The notes: generated by a model from the sequence alone, not told the origin. DNA of 64,000 bases from Cochliopodium minus (GCA_024220525.1 JAMYWO010000043.1:130461-194460); one strand, 5' to 3'. Counted from the stretch's first letter, positions 47,926 through 59,312 are shown. Numbers and translations: made by a program.

Positions 47926-50900
47926 ATGATGATAGATGAAATTGGATTGAAAATATTAGCTGAAAAACTTTTATCTCAAAAAGAATGTTTTGAAAAACAA
48001 TTTAAGATATTAACAGAAAATATTGAAACATATCAAGATAAATTTGGTATTAATCCACTGAATGGAAAAGTATGATTCAATTTCCAAAACCCCAAAACCT
48101 TTTTTTTTTTAATTAATTTTCTTAATCTTTTCTCAAAGGAGGCAAAAAGAAATAGAGGAAGACCGAAAGGTGGATTAAATATATTGGAAGAAGGATTATC
48201 CAAATTGGTATCAGATGATGGATGTATCAAGAATCTTCTTGGAATGAAGCAGTTCATTGAAATATTGAAGAATCCAAGATATAACAAGACGATGAAAGCG
48301 AAATCCATCATTTTCACAGTGATCTTGTCAACAACAACAAGGGAATTATTAGAAGAGTATGGAATTAATACATTTATTAAATTATTCACAATCATAAACC
48401 ATTTATTTCCTTTTTTAATCAATCAAAATAAAAAAAATAAAAATAGGATTGTGAAATCAGAATCATGTACATTATTTAGTGAATGGTTGGTACAAGCATC
48501 AAATGATAAAAAGATCGAAGTATTGATATTGGGATTAAAGACATTCGAGCATTTGCCAATAAAGATGGAAACTTTGAAGACATCCAATGCTGGCAAGATC
48601 GTGAACAAATTGGTAAATCATTCCATCAAAGAAATCAGCCAGAGGGCAACCAATCTATTGAATAAATGGAAGGATCTTGTCAAAAGAAGAAATAATTTGG
48701 ATCCTTCTAATAAAAGGACTAATGAACAAATGGAACTCTTTGAGAAGAGATCTCAAACCAAAAAAATTAAATTGATATCAAATTCCCCAACAAGAAAAGA
48801 ATTAGGTAAAAAACAAACAACGATCATTTTACAAATTATTGATTCAATCGACCATCCATCTTTTATAAATAGGATTGGTAAATAAAACAGTCAAAGAAGA
48901 ATCAAATGTATCTAATCCATTATTATCTTCAATAACAAATGATAATAATCCATTGACCAATCCAAATCAAAATCCATTAATGAAATCAGAAATTCAAGTA
49001 TCCAATCCACTTGAATCCAAAACAACAAATAAAAATTTGAAATTGGAAATTCCCTCCTCTATCAATCCAATTTCTAAAGATATTTCTCCCAAAGCACCAA
49101 GGATTCAAAAGTTGCCTGCCAAAAAAACCAGTGCACCTCCAGTAAAGAAACTGATGCCCCAGTTGAGTTCGAAATCAATTTTGTCTGAAACCAATGAAGA
49201 AAAACTAGAAAAACTCAAAAGAGAAGCTCTTAAAAAACAAAAGATGAGAGAAGAAAACGAGAAAGAAAGAGAAAGGGAGAGGGAAAGAGAAAAGGAAAGG
49301 GACAGAGAAAAGGAGAAGAGATTGGAGCAAGAAAAGAGAGTCAAGGAAGAAAGAAAAGAAAGGAACAAGGAAAGAGAGGGAGACAGAGATAGATATCGTG
49401 ATAGCAGAGATAAAGAAAGGTACAGGGACAGAGAAAGAGATAAAAAGTATGGAGATGACTTTGGTGGTGACGATTACAAAAGGTTTTCTTCAAAAGTGAA
49501 GTCTCCTCCTAGAGATGAACCCAAAAAACCACCTAAAAAGACTGTCAGGTGGGTGGAAGAGGAACAGTTGGAAAAGGTCTACCAATACCCTCCTGAAGTA
49601 CCCGGAAAGAGAATCTCTTTTGCAGCTTACAAAAAGAGCGGCAGCAAAGTTGTTTCAATGAGAAAGTTAGATGCGATCGCAGAAGGAAAAAAGCTTTTGC
49701 ACCGAAAGAATGTAATCACCATCGTTCCGACCATACAGTGGCACACTCCTCTTCGAATCGCCAAAATAAAACCTCCTCGTGATATCGAAACAGCGGAGAG
49801 AACCGAGCAAATAGAAAGAGAAAAGAAAGTTTTGAACAACATTTACTTGAATGAAGATTCCATCCCTGCTGACCCTAGCAATCCTCCAGAAGAACCCCTT
49901 CCTCTTGATGATGAAAAAATCCCTGGGCTTCTTATTTATGACTTTGACAAACCCAAAGATTCTTTGCCCAACAATCTTTTACCTCAAGTTTCACTAACTC
50001 CTGGTGCACCTAGCTACAGTGCCATACTCCAACTATTACAAAAATCAAATTCGTTGGGTGGTTCATTGGGTAAAATCTAATTTTTTTTTTATTTTTTACA
50101 TTTATTTTCATATTTAATTTTTTTTATTAGGAAATACTCTTGGTTTACAATTAGGATCATTACCAATTAATATTCAACAATCGCTTTCATCACTTACCAA
50201 CCCCAATATGTCAAACGTCCCTAACATCCCGAACATTCCTAATCTTTCGAACCTTTCGAACCTTCCTAACATTCAAAACATTCCAAACATTCCAAACCTT
50301 TCGAACCTTCCTAACATCCAAAACATTCCTAACATTCCAAACATTCCTAACATTCCTAACCTCTCGAATCTATCAAATATTAGTATACCTACTACTCTCA
50401 ATCCCTCCACTCTTTCTTCATTGTCATCCTCATTATCATCCAATGTACCTTCTTCATTACCTCCCAACCTCTCATCTTTGTCATCTTCTTTGTCCAACAT
50501 CCCTTTCAACCCTAACACCCTCAAAAATTTGCAACAGTCCCTCAACAATACCAACCCCTCTTCTTCAATTATTAACCCCTCTTCTCTCCAACAACTCACT
50601 CAATCTCTTTCAGGTAATCCTCTTCCTAATATGCAAAACAACAATTTTCCAAATTTTTTGAATCAAAATACTCTGAACACATTAAATAACAATCTTCAAA
50701 AAAATTTTCCGAACAACAACAATAATTTTGTAAACAGAAATGACAACAATAACTTTCCTCCAAGAAATAATGACAATTTTAACAACCCACCAAACCGTAA
50801 TGACGGAAATTTCCAAAATAGGGGAGATTACCAACAGAGAAATAATGATAATTACAATAACCCTTCTAATCGTAATGATGTAAATTATCAAAATAGAGAT

Positions 50901-51497
50901 AATTATAAACAAAGAAACAATGATAATTATCAACAAAGAAATAACAATTTTCAACAAAGAAATGACCAGAGAAACAACGACAGGGACAACAAGGACAATT
51001 TCCAACAAAGAGGGAATTACCAACAAAGAAACGACAACTTCCAACAAAGAGGAGGCGACAACTTCCAAAGGAACAACAGAGGAGATGATCAAAGAAACAA
51101 CGATCATAGGCAAAACGACCAAAGAAACAATGACAACAGAAATGACGGGAACAATGTTGGCTTCCATTTGAGATCTGACAACAACTATCCTAATAACAAT
51201 GACAACAACTATCAAAATAGGGGTGACAACTATCAAAGGAATAACGATAATAGAAACAATGACAATAGAGATAGGCAACACAATAGAGGTGATAATTATG
51301 GTGACATGAAACACAACAAAGGTTTTCGCGACAAAAATTTTTCCAAGAAAGATAATTTTCACAAAAATAACAACAGTCCCAATTTTAACAGGGGTTTTCA
51401 GAACAACAGGCCCAACAATGGCAATTATATGAATCAAAAAACGAAAAATATGACTTGGTTCAATGACAACAAAGAAAAGGAGAAAGAAATGAAATAA
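47926..51497 (+). CDS. PNUTS-like PP1 regulatory subunit (TFIIS N-terminal domain + RVxF motif)
   Basis: PNUTS (PPP1R10) directs protein phosphatase 1 to chromatin and RNA polymerase II. Here a TFIIS/LW-type helical domain occupies roughly residues 60-250 (SIIFTVILSTTTRELLEE, FSEWLVQASNDKKIEVL, TFEHLPIKMETLK, GKIVNKLVNHSIKEISQRATNLLNKW). A Lys/Arg/Glu-rich run (near 49255-49450) precedes KKTVRWVEEEQLEKVY, an RVxF PP1-docking motif that aligns with PNUTS TVTWPEE. A conserved block IQWHTPLRIAKIKPP and REKKVLNNIY follows. The C-terminal third is NIPNLSNLP repeats (50208-50380), then Asn/Arg/Gln-rich sequence with QQRNN repeats. No CCCH zinc finger is seen. PNUTS identity is good but rests on the domain pair. 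Confidence 0.8.
50208..50385 (+). repeat. Coding minisatellite (NIPN/LSNLP) in the PNUTS-like gene
   Basis: Irregular 9-18-base units (aacattcctaac, aacctttcgaac) encode Asn-Ile-Pro and Asn-Leu-Ser repeats. Probably disordered and length-variable. Confidence 0.85.
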
Positions 51498-51691
51498 TTT
51501 TTCTGTTTTTTCAAAGAATTAAAAAAACTTTTTTATTTATAATTATTTTATTTATTTCATTCAACAATCATATTATAATTTCCCAAGCCTCTCTGTTCAA
51601 TACAGTTTGATTCAAGAAAAAAATCCATCTCTGTTTTAAAATATCATTTTTAAAATTAAAAGGATAAGAATTTGAGAAAAAAATAAAAAAA

Positions 51692-53865
51692 ATGGATGAA
51701 AAAGATAGTGATGATAGAGTTGTTGGGAAGGAATATGATCCAAACAAAGGAATAAATGATTTCAAAACATCATTTTCCGATTATTTTGTTTCCCTGACAG
51801 ATCTCAAAAAATTTATAGAGAATAAAGGAGATATAAATAGAATTGATGAGGATGGAAATACACTTTTTCATTCATTGTTTCTCAAATATTTCAAGATTTC
51901 CAAAAAATACAAGAGAAAAATTCTATCAAGAGATATTCTTGAATATTTGATTGAAATGAAAGCAGATTTGAATGCACAAAACAAAAGAAGAAATACAATC
52001 TTGCATTTGGCATGTTATGATCCAAATATAGAATTGGAATGGATAAAAATGATTGTTGAATCAAAAGCAGAGGTGAATATTCAGAATAAAGATACAAATT
52101 CGCCACTTTGCAACTATCTGTTTACAAATTCAAAGAAGAAAGAGGAAGTGATAAAATATTTGATTGAAATGAAAACCGACTTAAACATGAATGGAAAGAG
52201 AAGTTATCATCCATTTCATTTGGCAATGCTTCAAGGGATGTCAAGTGAAGTAATTGAGTGCATGATAGATTACAAAGCAGATCTCAATCAAAACGTAAAT
52301 GGTATTAATTTGTATCACTTATTGTTTATCCATGATCATGTGGATGAGAAAATAATAAAGGAGGTAATCGAATCGAAAATAGACATAAATTCGAAGAACA
52401 AACTTTCTCAGAACTTTTTGCATCTCGTTTCTAGCCATGCTAATCTTTCCTTTGAAAAAATCAAACTTTTGGTGGAAAATAAAATAAATTTAACTGCAAG
52501 AGACCAATTTTCTAAAACTCCCTTGCATTTTCTTCTCAATAACAAAAAAGTGAACATCGAAATACTGAAATACTTTGTTGAAAACAAATCTGATTTGGGA
52601 ATTCATCAAAGAAGCCATTATCCCATCCAAAACTTGTGTGCTAATGAGAACAACAATTCAGAGATGATGCGGTATATGGTTGAAAACACCAACTTTGAAA
52701 TTTCAAAGGAAATTGACAATCTTTTCTCATCTTTTTGTAGATCTTATTGTAACGATTTGGATGTTTTCAAATTTTTTGTTGAAAACAAAGCAAATTTGAA
52801 TAATTTGAAGATTGGGGCATCCCCTCTTTACTCTGTCTGCAATAGGAATGTCAGTACTTTGGAATCAATAAAATATCTGGTTGAAAACAATGCCTCTATA
52901 AACGGAAATATCAATTTTGAGCCAATCCTCCCTTTATGTGAAAAGAAATTAGGCGAAGAATTTTTTGAAAAGTTAAAGTTTTTTGTTGAAAACAAAGCAA
53001 GGTTGAACGTAACTAGAAATTACGAAACTCCTCTTCATTTTTTGACTTTCGATTTATCTCATTATGATTTCGTTAAATATTTGGTTGAAAATAAAGCAGA
53101 CATAAACTTTGTTGCAAGAGGTAAAAAGCTATCATTTATTGTTTTGTTTTAATATTTTTTTCTATACAAAATTTTCGAACAAATTTTTTTTACATAGGAG
53201 CTATTGGTTTAAGAAATCGCTCTCCTTTACACAATTTAATAAACCAGGGAATTAGCTATGCAGAATTCCTGTATTTTGTTGAGAAGAAAGCAGATTTCAA
53301 CTTTGAAATCAATAAACGTTCACAACTTTTCCTCGTGTGCCAATTCGAACACGTTGATATTGAAATTGTTCGTTTTATGATTGAACAGAAACTAAACATA
53401 AACAAATTTGACAACAGCTATGTAACCCCTCTCTTTGAAGCAATAAAAACTAAAAACGCCAAGTTGATAAAATTACTTTTGGACATGAACGCACATTTAT
53501 CACCTCAAATTTCTTTTCCAAAGACTATTCCTTTGCCGTACAAAGCTTGTGATAAATTCACAGAAGAAATGCTTTTGGTTCTCTTGTCCCAACAAAACCA
53601 CTATTTTGTTTATCCAAATATTAATCTTGAAATCCCTTTTGACAAAAACATTTTCCTTGATTATGAAGACGGTAAACTTTGGAACACAAAGAGAAACAAG
53701 TATTTTCCACAAACAGTTCACAATATGATCCCTTCTCTTTTTTTGTCCATCAAAATTTTTTCCAAAAAGCTTAAACTTATCGTTCCCAAACCCCTCATCT
53801 TTCTTTTTATTCAATACACTTTGATCCCGGACATAAAAACTAAAATTATAAATTTGGGTGTTTGA
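51692..53865 (+). CDS. Ankyrin-repeat protein with conserved C-terminal box
   Basis: One intron (53121-53198). From ATG 51692 (MDEKDSDDRVVGKEYDP) about twelve ankyrin repeats of 33-40 residues follow. Typical units are NTILHLACYDPNIELEWIKMIVESKAEVN and TPLHFLLNNKKVNIEILKYFVENKSDL, with the recurring turn VENKADIN. The last about 90 residues (from LPYKACDKFTEEMLLVLL) contain NHYFVYPNINLEIPFDKNI, YFPQTVHNMIPSLFLSIKIF and PLIFLFIQYTLIPD. This last region resembles a SOCS-box-like or F-box-associated helical end but is not firmly identified. Adjacent to a truncated duplicate, and related to the minus-strand relic near 37 kb. Role probably protein binding, perhaps a ubiquitin ligase adaptor (inference). 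Confidence 0.85.
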
Positions 53866-53942
53866 TAAACAACTAAATTAATTATTCTTATCTTTCAAGA
53901 GAAGAAAAATAAAAAATAAAAATAAATAAAAAAATAATAAAA

Positions 53943-54535
53943 AATGAATGAAAATGATATTGGTGATAGAGTTGTTGGGAAGGAATATGATCCAAACAAA
54001 GGAATAAATGATTTCAAAACATCATTTTCTGATTATTTTGTTTCCCTGACAGATCTCAAAAATTTATAGAGAATAAAGGAGATAAAAATAAAATTGATGA
54101 GGATGGAAATACACTTCTTCATTCATTGTTTCTCAAATATTACATTGGGCAGGTGAATTGATTATTATATATTTACAGAAGAAATGGTTTTGGTTCTTTT
54201 GCATCAACAAAACCACTATTTTGTATATCCAAATATTAATCTTGAAATCCCTTTTAACCAAACTATTGTTCTTGATTAAGAAAACGGGAAACTTTGGAAC
54301 ACAAAGTAAACAAGTATTTCCACAAACAGTTCACAATATGATTTTTTCTCTTTTTCTGTCAATCTAAATTTTTTCCAAAAGCTCAAACAATTCGTTCCCA
54401 AACCTCTCATCTTTCTTTTTGTTCAGTACACTTTGATCCCAGATGAAAATGATAATTTCATTTATCCAAGATCTTTCTTTTATGAAAAATGTTATATTTA
54501 TTTTTTTTTAAAAAACACCAAATTATTCTCGGATA
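53943..54535 (+). pseudogene. Truncated duplicate of the ankyrin gene
   Basis: Begins like the 51692 gene (MNENDIGDRVVGKEYDP...FKTSFSDYFVSLTDLK). One base is missing after DLK (one A short in the run at 54058-54062). It then jumps from the first repeat (SLFLKYY, about 54140) to the C-terminal box (TEEMVLVLLHQQNHYFVYPN, from about 54172). All the middle repeats are deleted, and a further stop (LD*ENGKLW) and frame changes follow. DNA identity to the parent is very high at both ends, so the copy is young and dead. Confidence 0.85.
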
Positions 54536-54628
54536 AATTTTATAATAAGAATTAAAAAAATAAAATTAAAAAAAAATAATAAGAATCAAAAAATAAAATT
54601 AAAAAAAAATATTTTTTTTAATATATAA

Positions 54629-56472
54629 CTAATCCTCCAAATTGCTTGTCTTTTGAAAAACAAAGATGGAATACAAAGAAAAGATGGACATTTGATCCGA
54701 TTTGAAATTTTTGGAAGATTCGATGGATCTGTCCAACGTTTTGTGGTGAATCTTTTTGTTGTCCTCATAAAAAGTCTTCAAGTTGCTCATATCAATCATT
54801 TTTAATCCATATTCATCAGCCATACTTTTATTAATGAAAAAAAAAAATTATTTAAAATTATAAATAAAAATAATAAAAATGAAAAAATGTATAAAAAATT
54901 ATTATTATTTTTTTTTTTTACTCAATAAATGAAGAAATATTGATTAAATATCCGTTGTGTGATAATGTATCCAGATCTCCCTCTTTCTTTCTTATTTTGA
55001 GAGTATATTTCGTTCCAAAAGGGTTAAAGTTGGTGTGCAAGATTATATCAGCCAAATCAAGATGAATCTTTACAAAAAAAAAAAATAAAAAATAAAAAAT
55101 AAAAAATAAAAAAATAAAAAAATAAAAAAATAAAAAATAAAATAAAATAATTAAGATTAAAACAAATAAATAAAATTAAAAATTAAAAAATAACTATTAA
55201 CTATTAAAATATGAAAATACGAAAATTTTTTAAAAAAATTCAAAAATAGAAATTAAAAAATAACAAAATAAATTAAAATCAAAATATCAAAAAAATATTA
55301 AAAAATTAAAAAATATTAAAAAATAATTACAGTAGGAAATTTATTTTTGCTTTTAGATTTTTGAGCTAACAACCAAATGGCAGCAGAATCGGGAAACAAA
55401 CCGAAGAAAAAACCTTTATCCTTTAATTTTCCGCTGACATTCGCCAAGAAGAGTCTCGCCCTGGTCTCACTTTTGTAGACTTTATGCATGTTCCTGAAGC
55501 AAACGACATGATCAAATGAAATGCTCCGGTCTATTTTTGTTTCATTTATATCTCCCTTTGTTTTAAAAAAAAAAATTATTTTATTTTATTTTATTTTTAA
55601 AAAAATAATTTTTATTTTTATTTATTTTAATCTCCCTTTATTTTGTTTTTAAAATTATTTTATTTTATTTTTATTAAATATTTTTATTCAAATAATTTTT
55701 ATCTTTATTTTTAATTGATTTTTTTTATTGATTTTTTTTTATTTATTTTTTTATTGTTTTTTTTAAAAAAATTATATTTTACTTTAAATGGGTCGAATTG
55801 AGTGAATTTTGTGATGAATGGTTGCTGTATGTGCTCCCACTTTACTTCTGCTTGTTTAAGTGACTCTTCCGACGGATGTGTTTGGTGAAAAAAAAAATTT
55901 TTTTTTGGAGTTAAAGTAAGATTAGTGCAGGAGTATTTTAAATTAAATAAAATTTAATTTTTTTTTAATAAATAAAAAAATAAAAATTTTAAAGAATTTT
56001 CTGGATATCGAATCCGAAATATTTGAATATTTTTATTTTCGCAAATTTGTTTATCTCCTCTCCTATAAAATTTTTAATTTTTTAATTTAATGTTTGTTCC
56101 GGCTTTTTAAAATTTTCTTTTAAAGTTTACCTCTGTTTTTTTATCAGGAAAATAAAGGTAAATGTGATTAATAAAATTGATTCACATAAATTTCTATAAA
56201 GGATATTACTTTCCAATGAAGAATTCACTTATTGAAGATTCTATATGAAAGAGAAAAAAAAAAATTATATTTTTATATCAGATTCATATTTTGAGAATAT
56301 ATATCTTCCATTGATCCCATATCTTGAATATTTGCTTAATTCTTCTATATAATTTACCTTGATTCACTATGTCTGCCAATAATGTTTCTTTCACCCATTT
56401 CAATCCGAACATTACTTGCCATACAGGGGTGGTGGCAATTTTCTTCTTTGATCTCGAAGAAGATTCTTTCAT
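54629..56472 (-). CDS. mRNA cap guanine-N7 methyltransferase-like protein (divergent)
   Basis: RNMT/Abd1 methylates the mRNA cap with S-adenosylmethionine. Exon order: LKWVKETLLADIV; SSISEFFIGK-G-EEINKFAKIKI (motif I position, VLDLGCGKGGDL in RNMT); KYFGFD-PSEESLKQAEVKW; FTQFDPFK; FDHVVCFRNMHKVY; FLANVSGKLKDKGFFFGLFPD; GTKYTLKIRKK; SFIDMADEYGLKMIDMSNLKTFYED; ending FQKTSNLED. The arrangement and spacing fit the family, but motif I is degenerate (Asp to Glu, Gly-Cys to Phe-Ile), so activity is doubtful and it may be a second, non-canonical paralogue. Frame closure needs a 2-base exon (56131-56132) and an AT-AC intron (56008-55878). Confidence 0.68.
55878..56008 (-). other. Candidate AT-AC (U12-type) intron
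   Basis: The exon ending KYFGF(D) has no GT downstream before the next coding block. Reading the intron from ATATCC (56008-56003) to CAC (55880-55878) gives G|AT = Asp and the in-frame block FGFD-PSEESLKQAEV, matching RNMT GIDIS..SI..A residue for residue. ATATCC is the core of the U12 AT-AC donor. CTTTAAC lies about 32 bases before the acceptor and resembles the U12 branch site (CCTTAAC), though it is somewhat far. Confidence 0.5.
56131..56132 (-). other. Candidate 2-base exon (AG) in the RNMT-like gene
   Basis: The upstream exon ends in phase 2 (GGA AA, 56210), and the next coding exon (from 56062) must be entered in phase 1. Between them 'aaaaaaacag AG gtaaac' provides acceptor, two bases and donor. 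This makes introns of 77 and 68 bases and the residues G-K-G-E-E-I, aligning with GKGGDL of RNMT motif I. Confidence 0.5.
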
Positions 56473-56769
56473 GATTTAAAAAGAAGTATTTTTTAAACTG
56501 AATCAATTTTTTTTTTTTATTATTATTATTTATTTTTCGCTGATTATAATTAAATTAATGTAGGAAATTTTTCCTTTCTTTTTTTTTCCTAAACTCCCAT
56601 TTTGTTTCACTGATATGTATTTTGATTTGAAAGGAATTGAAATTTGTCACAAGCAATTTGAAAAAAAAATTTATTTTTTAATTTTATTTGACAAGAAAAA
56701 GTAAAAGAATAATAATACAAAGAGAGATATAAAGAGAGTTCTCTTTTTCTTTTGAGATTTCTCTTTCAA

Positions 56770-58136
56770 TCAATTATTATTTGATTGAAGATTATCCAAA
56801 GGAATGTTGTAGTGAGGAATATCGTAATTACTGGAGCTGATGGGAGAAGATTCGTGAGATCCTTCGTGAGTTTGGATATAGGATTCGAAGATACGCTGAA
56901 GCTTGGAGAAATCTTGTCTCATGTTCTTCAATTCGGTAGTCAAAACTGTAACTTCTTGGCGTAGTTGGATGATGGGACTATAAGAAGAAGGATGAAGAGG
57001 ATTGGAAAGCACAGAGTCATATTTGAGGAGTTTCTGGATTTGCTCGTTCTTTTTGGGATCATTATTGATGTTGTTATTCATGATTTTGCTGAGTGGAGGC
57101 AGGATATTGTTGATGGGAAGTGAGGTGGGAAAATTCTTGATTGGAGATAAATTAACAGCTAAATTATTCATCCTATTTGTTTGAGGGGGAAAATTATTGA
57201 ATATATTATTGGGAGTTGGTACAATTGGATTTTGCTTATTATCAACACCCCTCATGGATTCCAATGTAGATACTTGCAAGAGGATTTCGAACATGGAATT
57301 GCCATTTAGATCCTCCTCAGGGATATCAATCTTGGGATGATCCATTTTCGATTTCTTAGGAGAAGTCGGAGGTGAGTTATTCTTCAAGGAAAGAGTATTA
57401 TTATTAATGTTCTTTTTGATTTCATTTTTTGGTGAAACAGATTTTTTTTTGGTTGTGTTATCATTTTTTCTTCTGCTTCTCAAATTTTTCTCGAATTTGG
57501 TTGGATAAAATTCCTCTTCACTTTCATCCAGTTCATCTTCTTCCACCATCTTTGCCCTGTTGTTATTTCTCTTCCTCTTTCCCTTTTGGATCAATCCTCC
57601 GTTTTTGTTTGGTTGGCTGGATTCTCCATTCCTTACTCTCCTACATGCCGCACAAACACATTTGTCGGAACATCTGTAACATATCCAGTTTTCCAAGCTT
57701 TCGAGTAGATTCAAATCATCTCCGTAATGTCTTTTGCAACAATTCATGCAATATCTTCCGTTGCATTTTGTGGATCTATCTTCATCCCAAAAATGATCGC
57801 ACACCACTATTTTTTCGTGTTTCATTTTGCCTGATTTAAAAAATAATAATTAATTTAGGGCAATTCAATGAAAGTGGTAATATTTTTGCTTATAATCAAA
57901 TCAATCATATCGAAAAAAAATTTATATTTTTACATTGATGACACCAGCTATCATAAAGAGTACCTTATATTGTAGTTCCGTGAAAAATTAGTAAGGAAAT
58001 AGTTTTTGAATAAAAAGAAAGGGAGATAAAATATATTTATTTATTTTTGTTTTTGAAAAAAAATCGACAATCAATATTTATTTTTCTTACGTGTTATTTT
58101 TCCATCATCTTGCTTAGGATTTACGTTTCTTTTCAT
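56770..58136 (-). CDS. CDCA7-type zinc-finger protein (zf-4CXXC_R1)
   Basis: Three exons: MKRNVNPKQDDGKITR (ATG 58134-58136), TLYDSWCHQC (about 57963-57995) and a long last exon (to TGA 56770-56772). Together they form the cysteine-rich domain WCHQCK...VVCDHFWDEDRSTKCNGRYCMNCCKRHYG...NWICYRCSDKCVCAACRRV. This matches the 4CXXC_R1 domain of CDCA7 and JmjC/MAO-repressor proteins. A basic/acidic stretch (KRKRNNNRAK, DELDESEEEF), Asn/Pro/Ser-rich sequence and a coiled segment near the C terminus (LRQEVTVLTTELKNMRQDF) follow. In animals CDCA7 recruits the HELLS/DDM1 remodeller and reads hemimethylated DNA. Taking only the long exon as the protein would lose the first CxxC. Confidence 0.83.
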
Positions 58137-58710
58137 TTTTTAAAGGCAAAAGGAATATAAATTATTTTTATTTTTTTTGTTAGTTAGTTATTTCGGGATC
58201 TTCCTCCTTTGTTAGTTTTTTTTTAATTTTTTTTTTTTTTTAATTATTTTTTTTTTTTATATTTTTTAAATCTTTGAAAATATGAAAAAATGATTTATTC
58301 TTAAAAATAGAATGGAAATTATCAAATTAAATAAGAATCTGGTTTAATTTTGGATAATAGAAGTAAAAATTGAAATAAATATAAGCAATATTGAATTTTT
58401 TAATAGCTGAAATATATTTTTTTTTTTTTTAATAAACTTTAAAGTGATTAAAATTAAAATTAAAAATCACAAAATTAAAAAATATTTTAAGCCAATAACA
58501 TGAAAATAAATTGGCTAAATCAATTCAATAAATAAGACCAATTAAAATAAGACCATTTTTTTAAAATAACTGAAATTGGACCAAGATTATAAATAAAGAG
58601 AAAAATTATAAAAAGAATTTTCAACACACAAACCATTTGCCGAAATTTGATTTTAAATATATGTTTATTGAAATAATTCGCAAATAAAGGAAAACAACGG
58701 TGAAAGAAAA
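58137..58710. other. Intergenic, nothing recognised
   Basis: About 574 bases between two minus-strand genes, with long T and A runs (58220-58260, 58418-58430). It should hold the CDCA7-like promoter; no specific site is visible. Confidence 0.6.
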
Positions 58711-59312
58711 TTAATTGATTGTTATATTTCTTGCAAAGTTTGATTTTTCCAATTCAATGTAAATCAATTTTTTATCTTTATCCGATCTTGCTCTGATTGT
58801 TTCCAAATTGTAATTACTATTGATTTCGAAAGATACCTTGAATGATTCTGTCTCTATAGAATAATGACAATTTTTATTTATCATGTTAAATTTCGGGGAA
58901 ATAAAGATTTTAAAAACTATATATACTTACTCTCTTTTTTATAATCACCCTCAATTATAAGTATGCCATTCTTTAATTGTATATTTATATCCTCTTTGTT
59001 AACATCTTTGATAATATAAATCATGTGGGTTGTATTTCTTTTCATATCTATCAATGGAAAAGGCTCATTTGATCTATGATGTGGAAATTCTTCAATTTCT
59101 TCGATAATTTCAAACTCATCTTCTGGGAAATCTTCTATATGTGAGTCTGATTCAAAAAATGGACTATCTTTAGGAAGATCTCCTAAATTAATATCGGATT
59201 CAAAAAATGAGCTTGATGTTGATGTTTTCTTTCCATATTTTGTTGATATTGATGTCGAATAACTGAATATAATCAATACAAAGAAAAGAATGGAAATTCT
59301 GTATGGAATCAT
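58711..59312 (-). CDS. Hsp20/alpha-crystallin-like protein with signal peptide
   Basis: Two exons. The start ATG at 59312 opens a signal peptide (MIPYRISILFFVLIIFSYS); an upstream in-frame TTG is not needed. An acidic segment with FFESD repeats and EFEIIEEIEEFP precedes an alpha-crystallin-like beta sandwich: MIYIIKDVNKEDINIQLKNGILIIEGDY, then across the intron KTESFKVSFEINSNYNLETIRARSDKDKKLIYIELEKS. The D-V-x-x-E-D-I-x-I-x-L-x-N-G-I-L-x-I-x-G pattern is characteristic of small heat-shock proteins. A secretory or ER location would be unusual, since most sHSPs are cytosolic. No C-terminal ER retention signal is seen (it ends NITIN). Confidence 0.62.

Noticed and set aside
50682-51437. 251-residue minus-strand frame rich in Val/Ile
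   Set aside because: Antisense of the Asn/Arg-rich PNUTS-like tail (AAC/AAT codons read backwards); no homology and no start context.
56209-56209. ATATCCTTT at 56206-56198 as a second AT-AC donor
   Set aside because: The motif matches the U12 donor well, but no acceptor gives an open frame from it; the GT donor just before it with the 2-base exon fits the protein.
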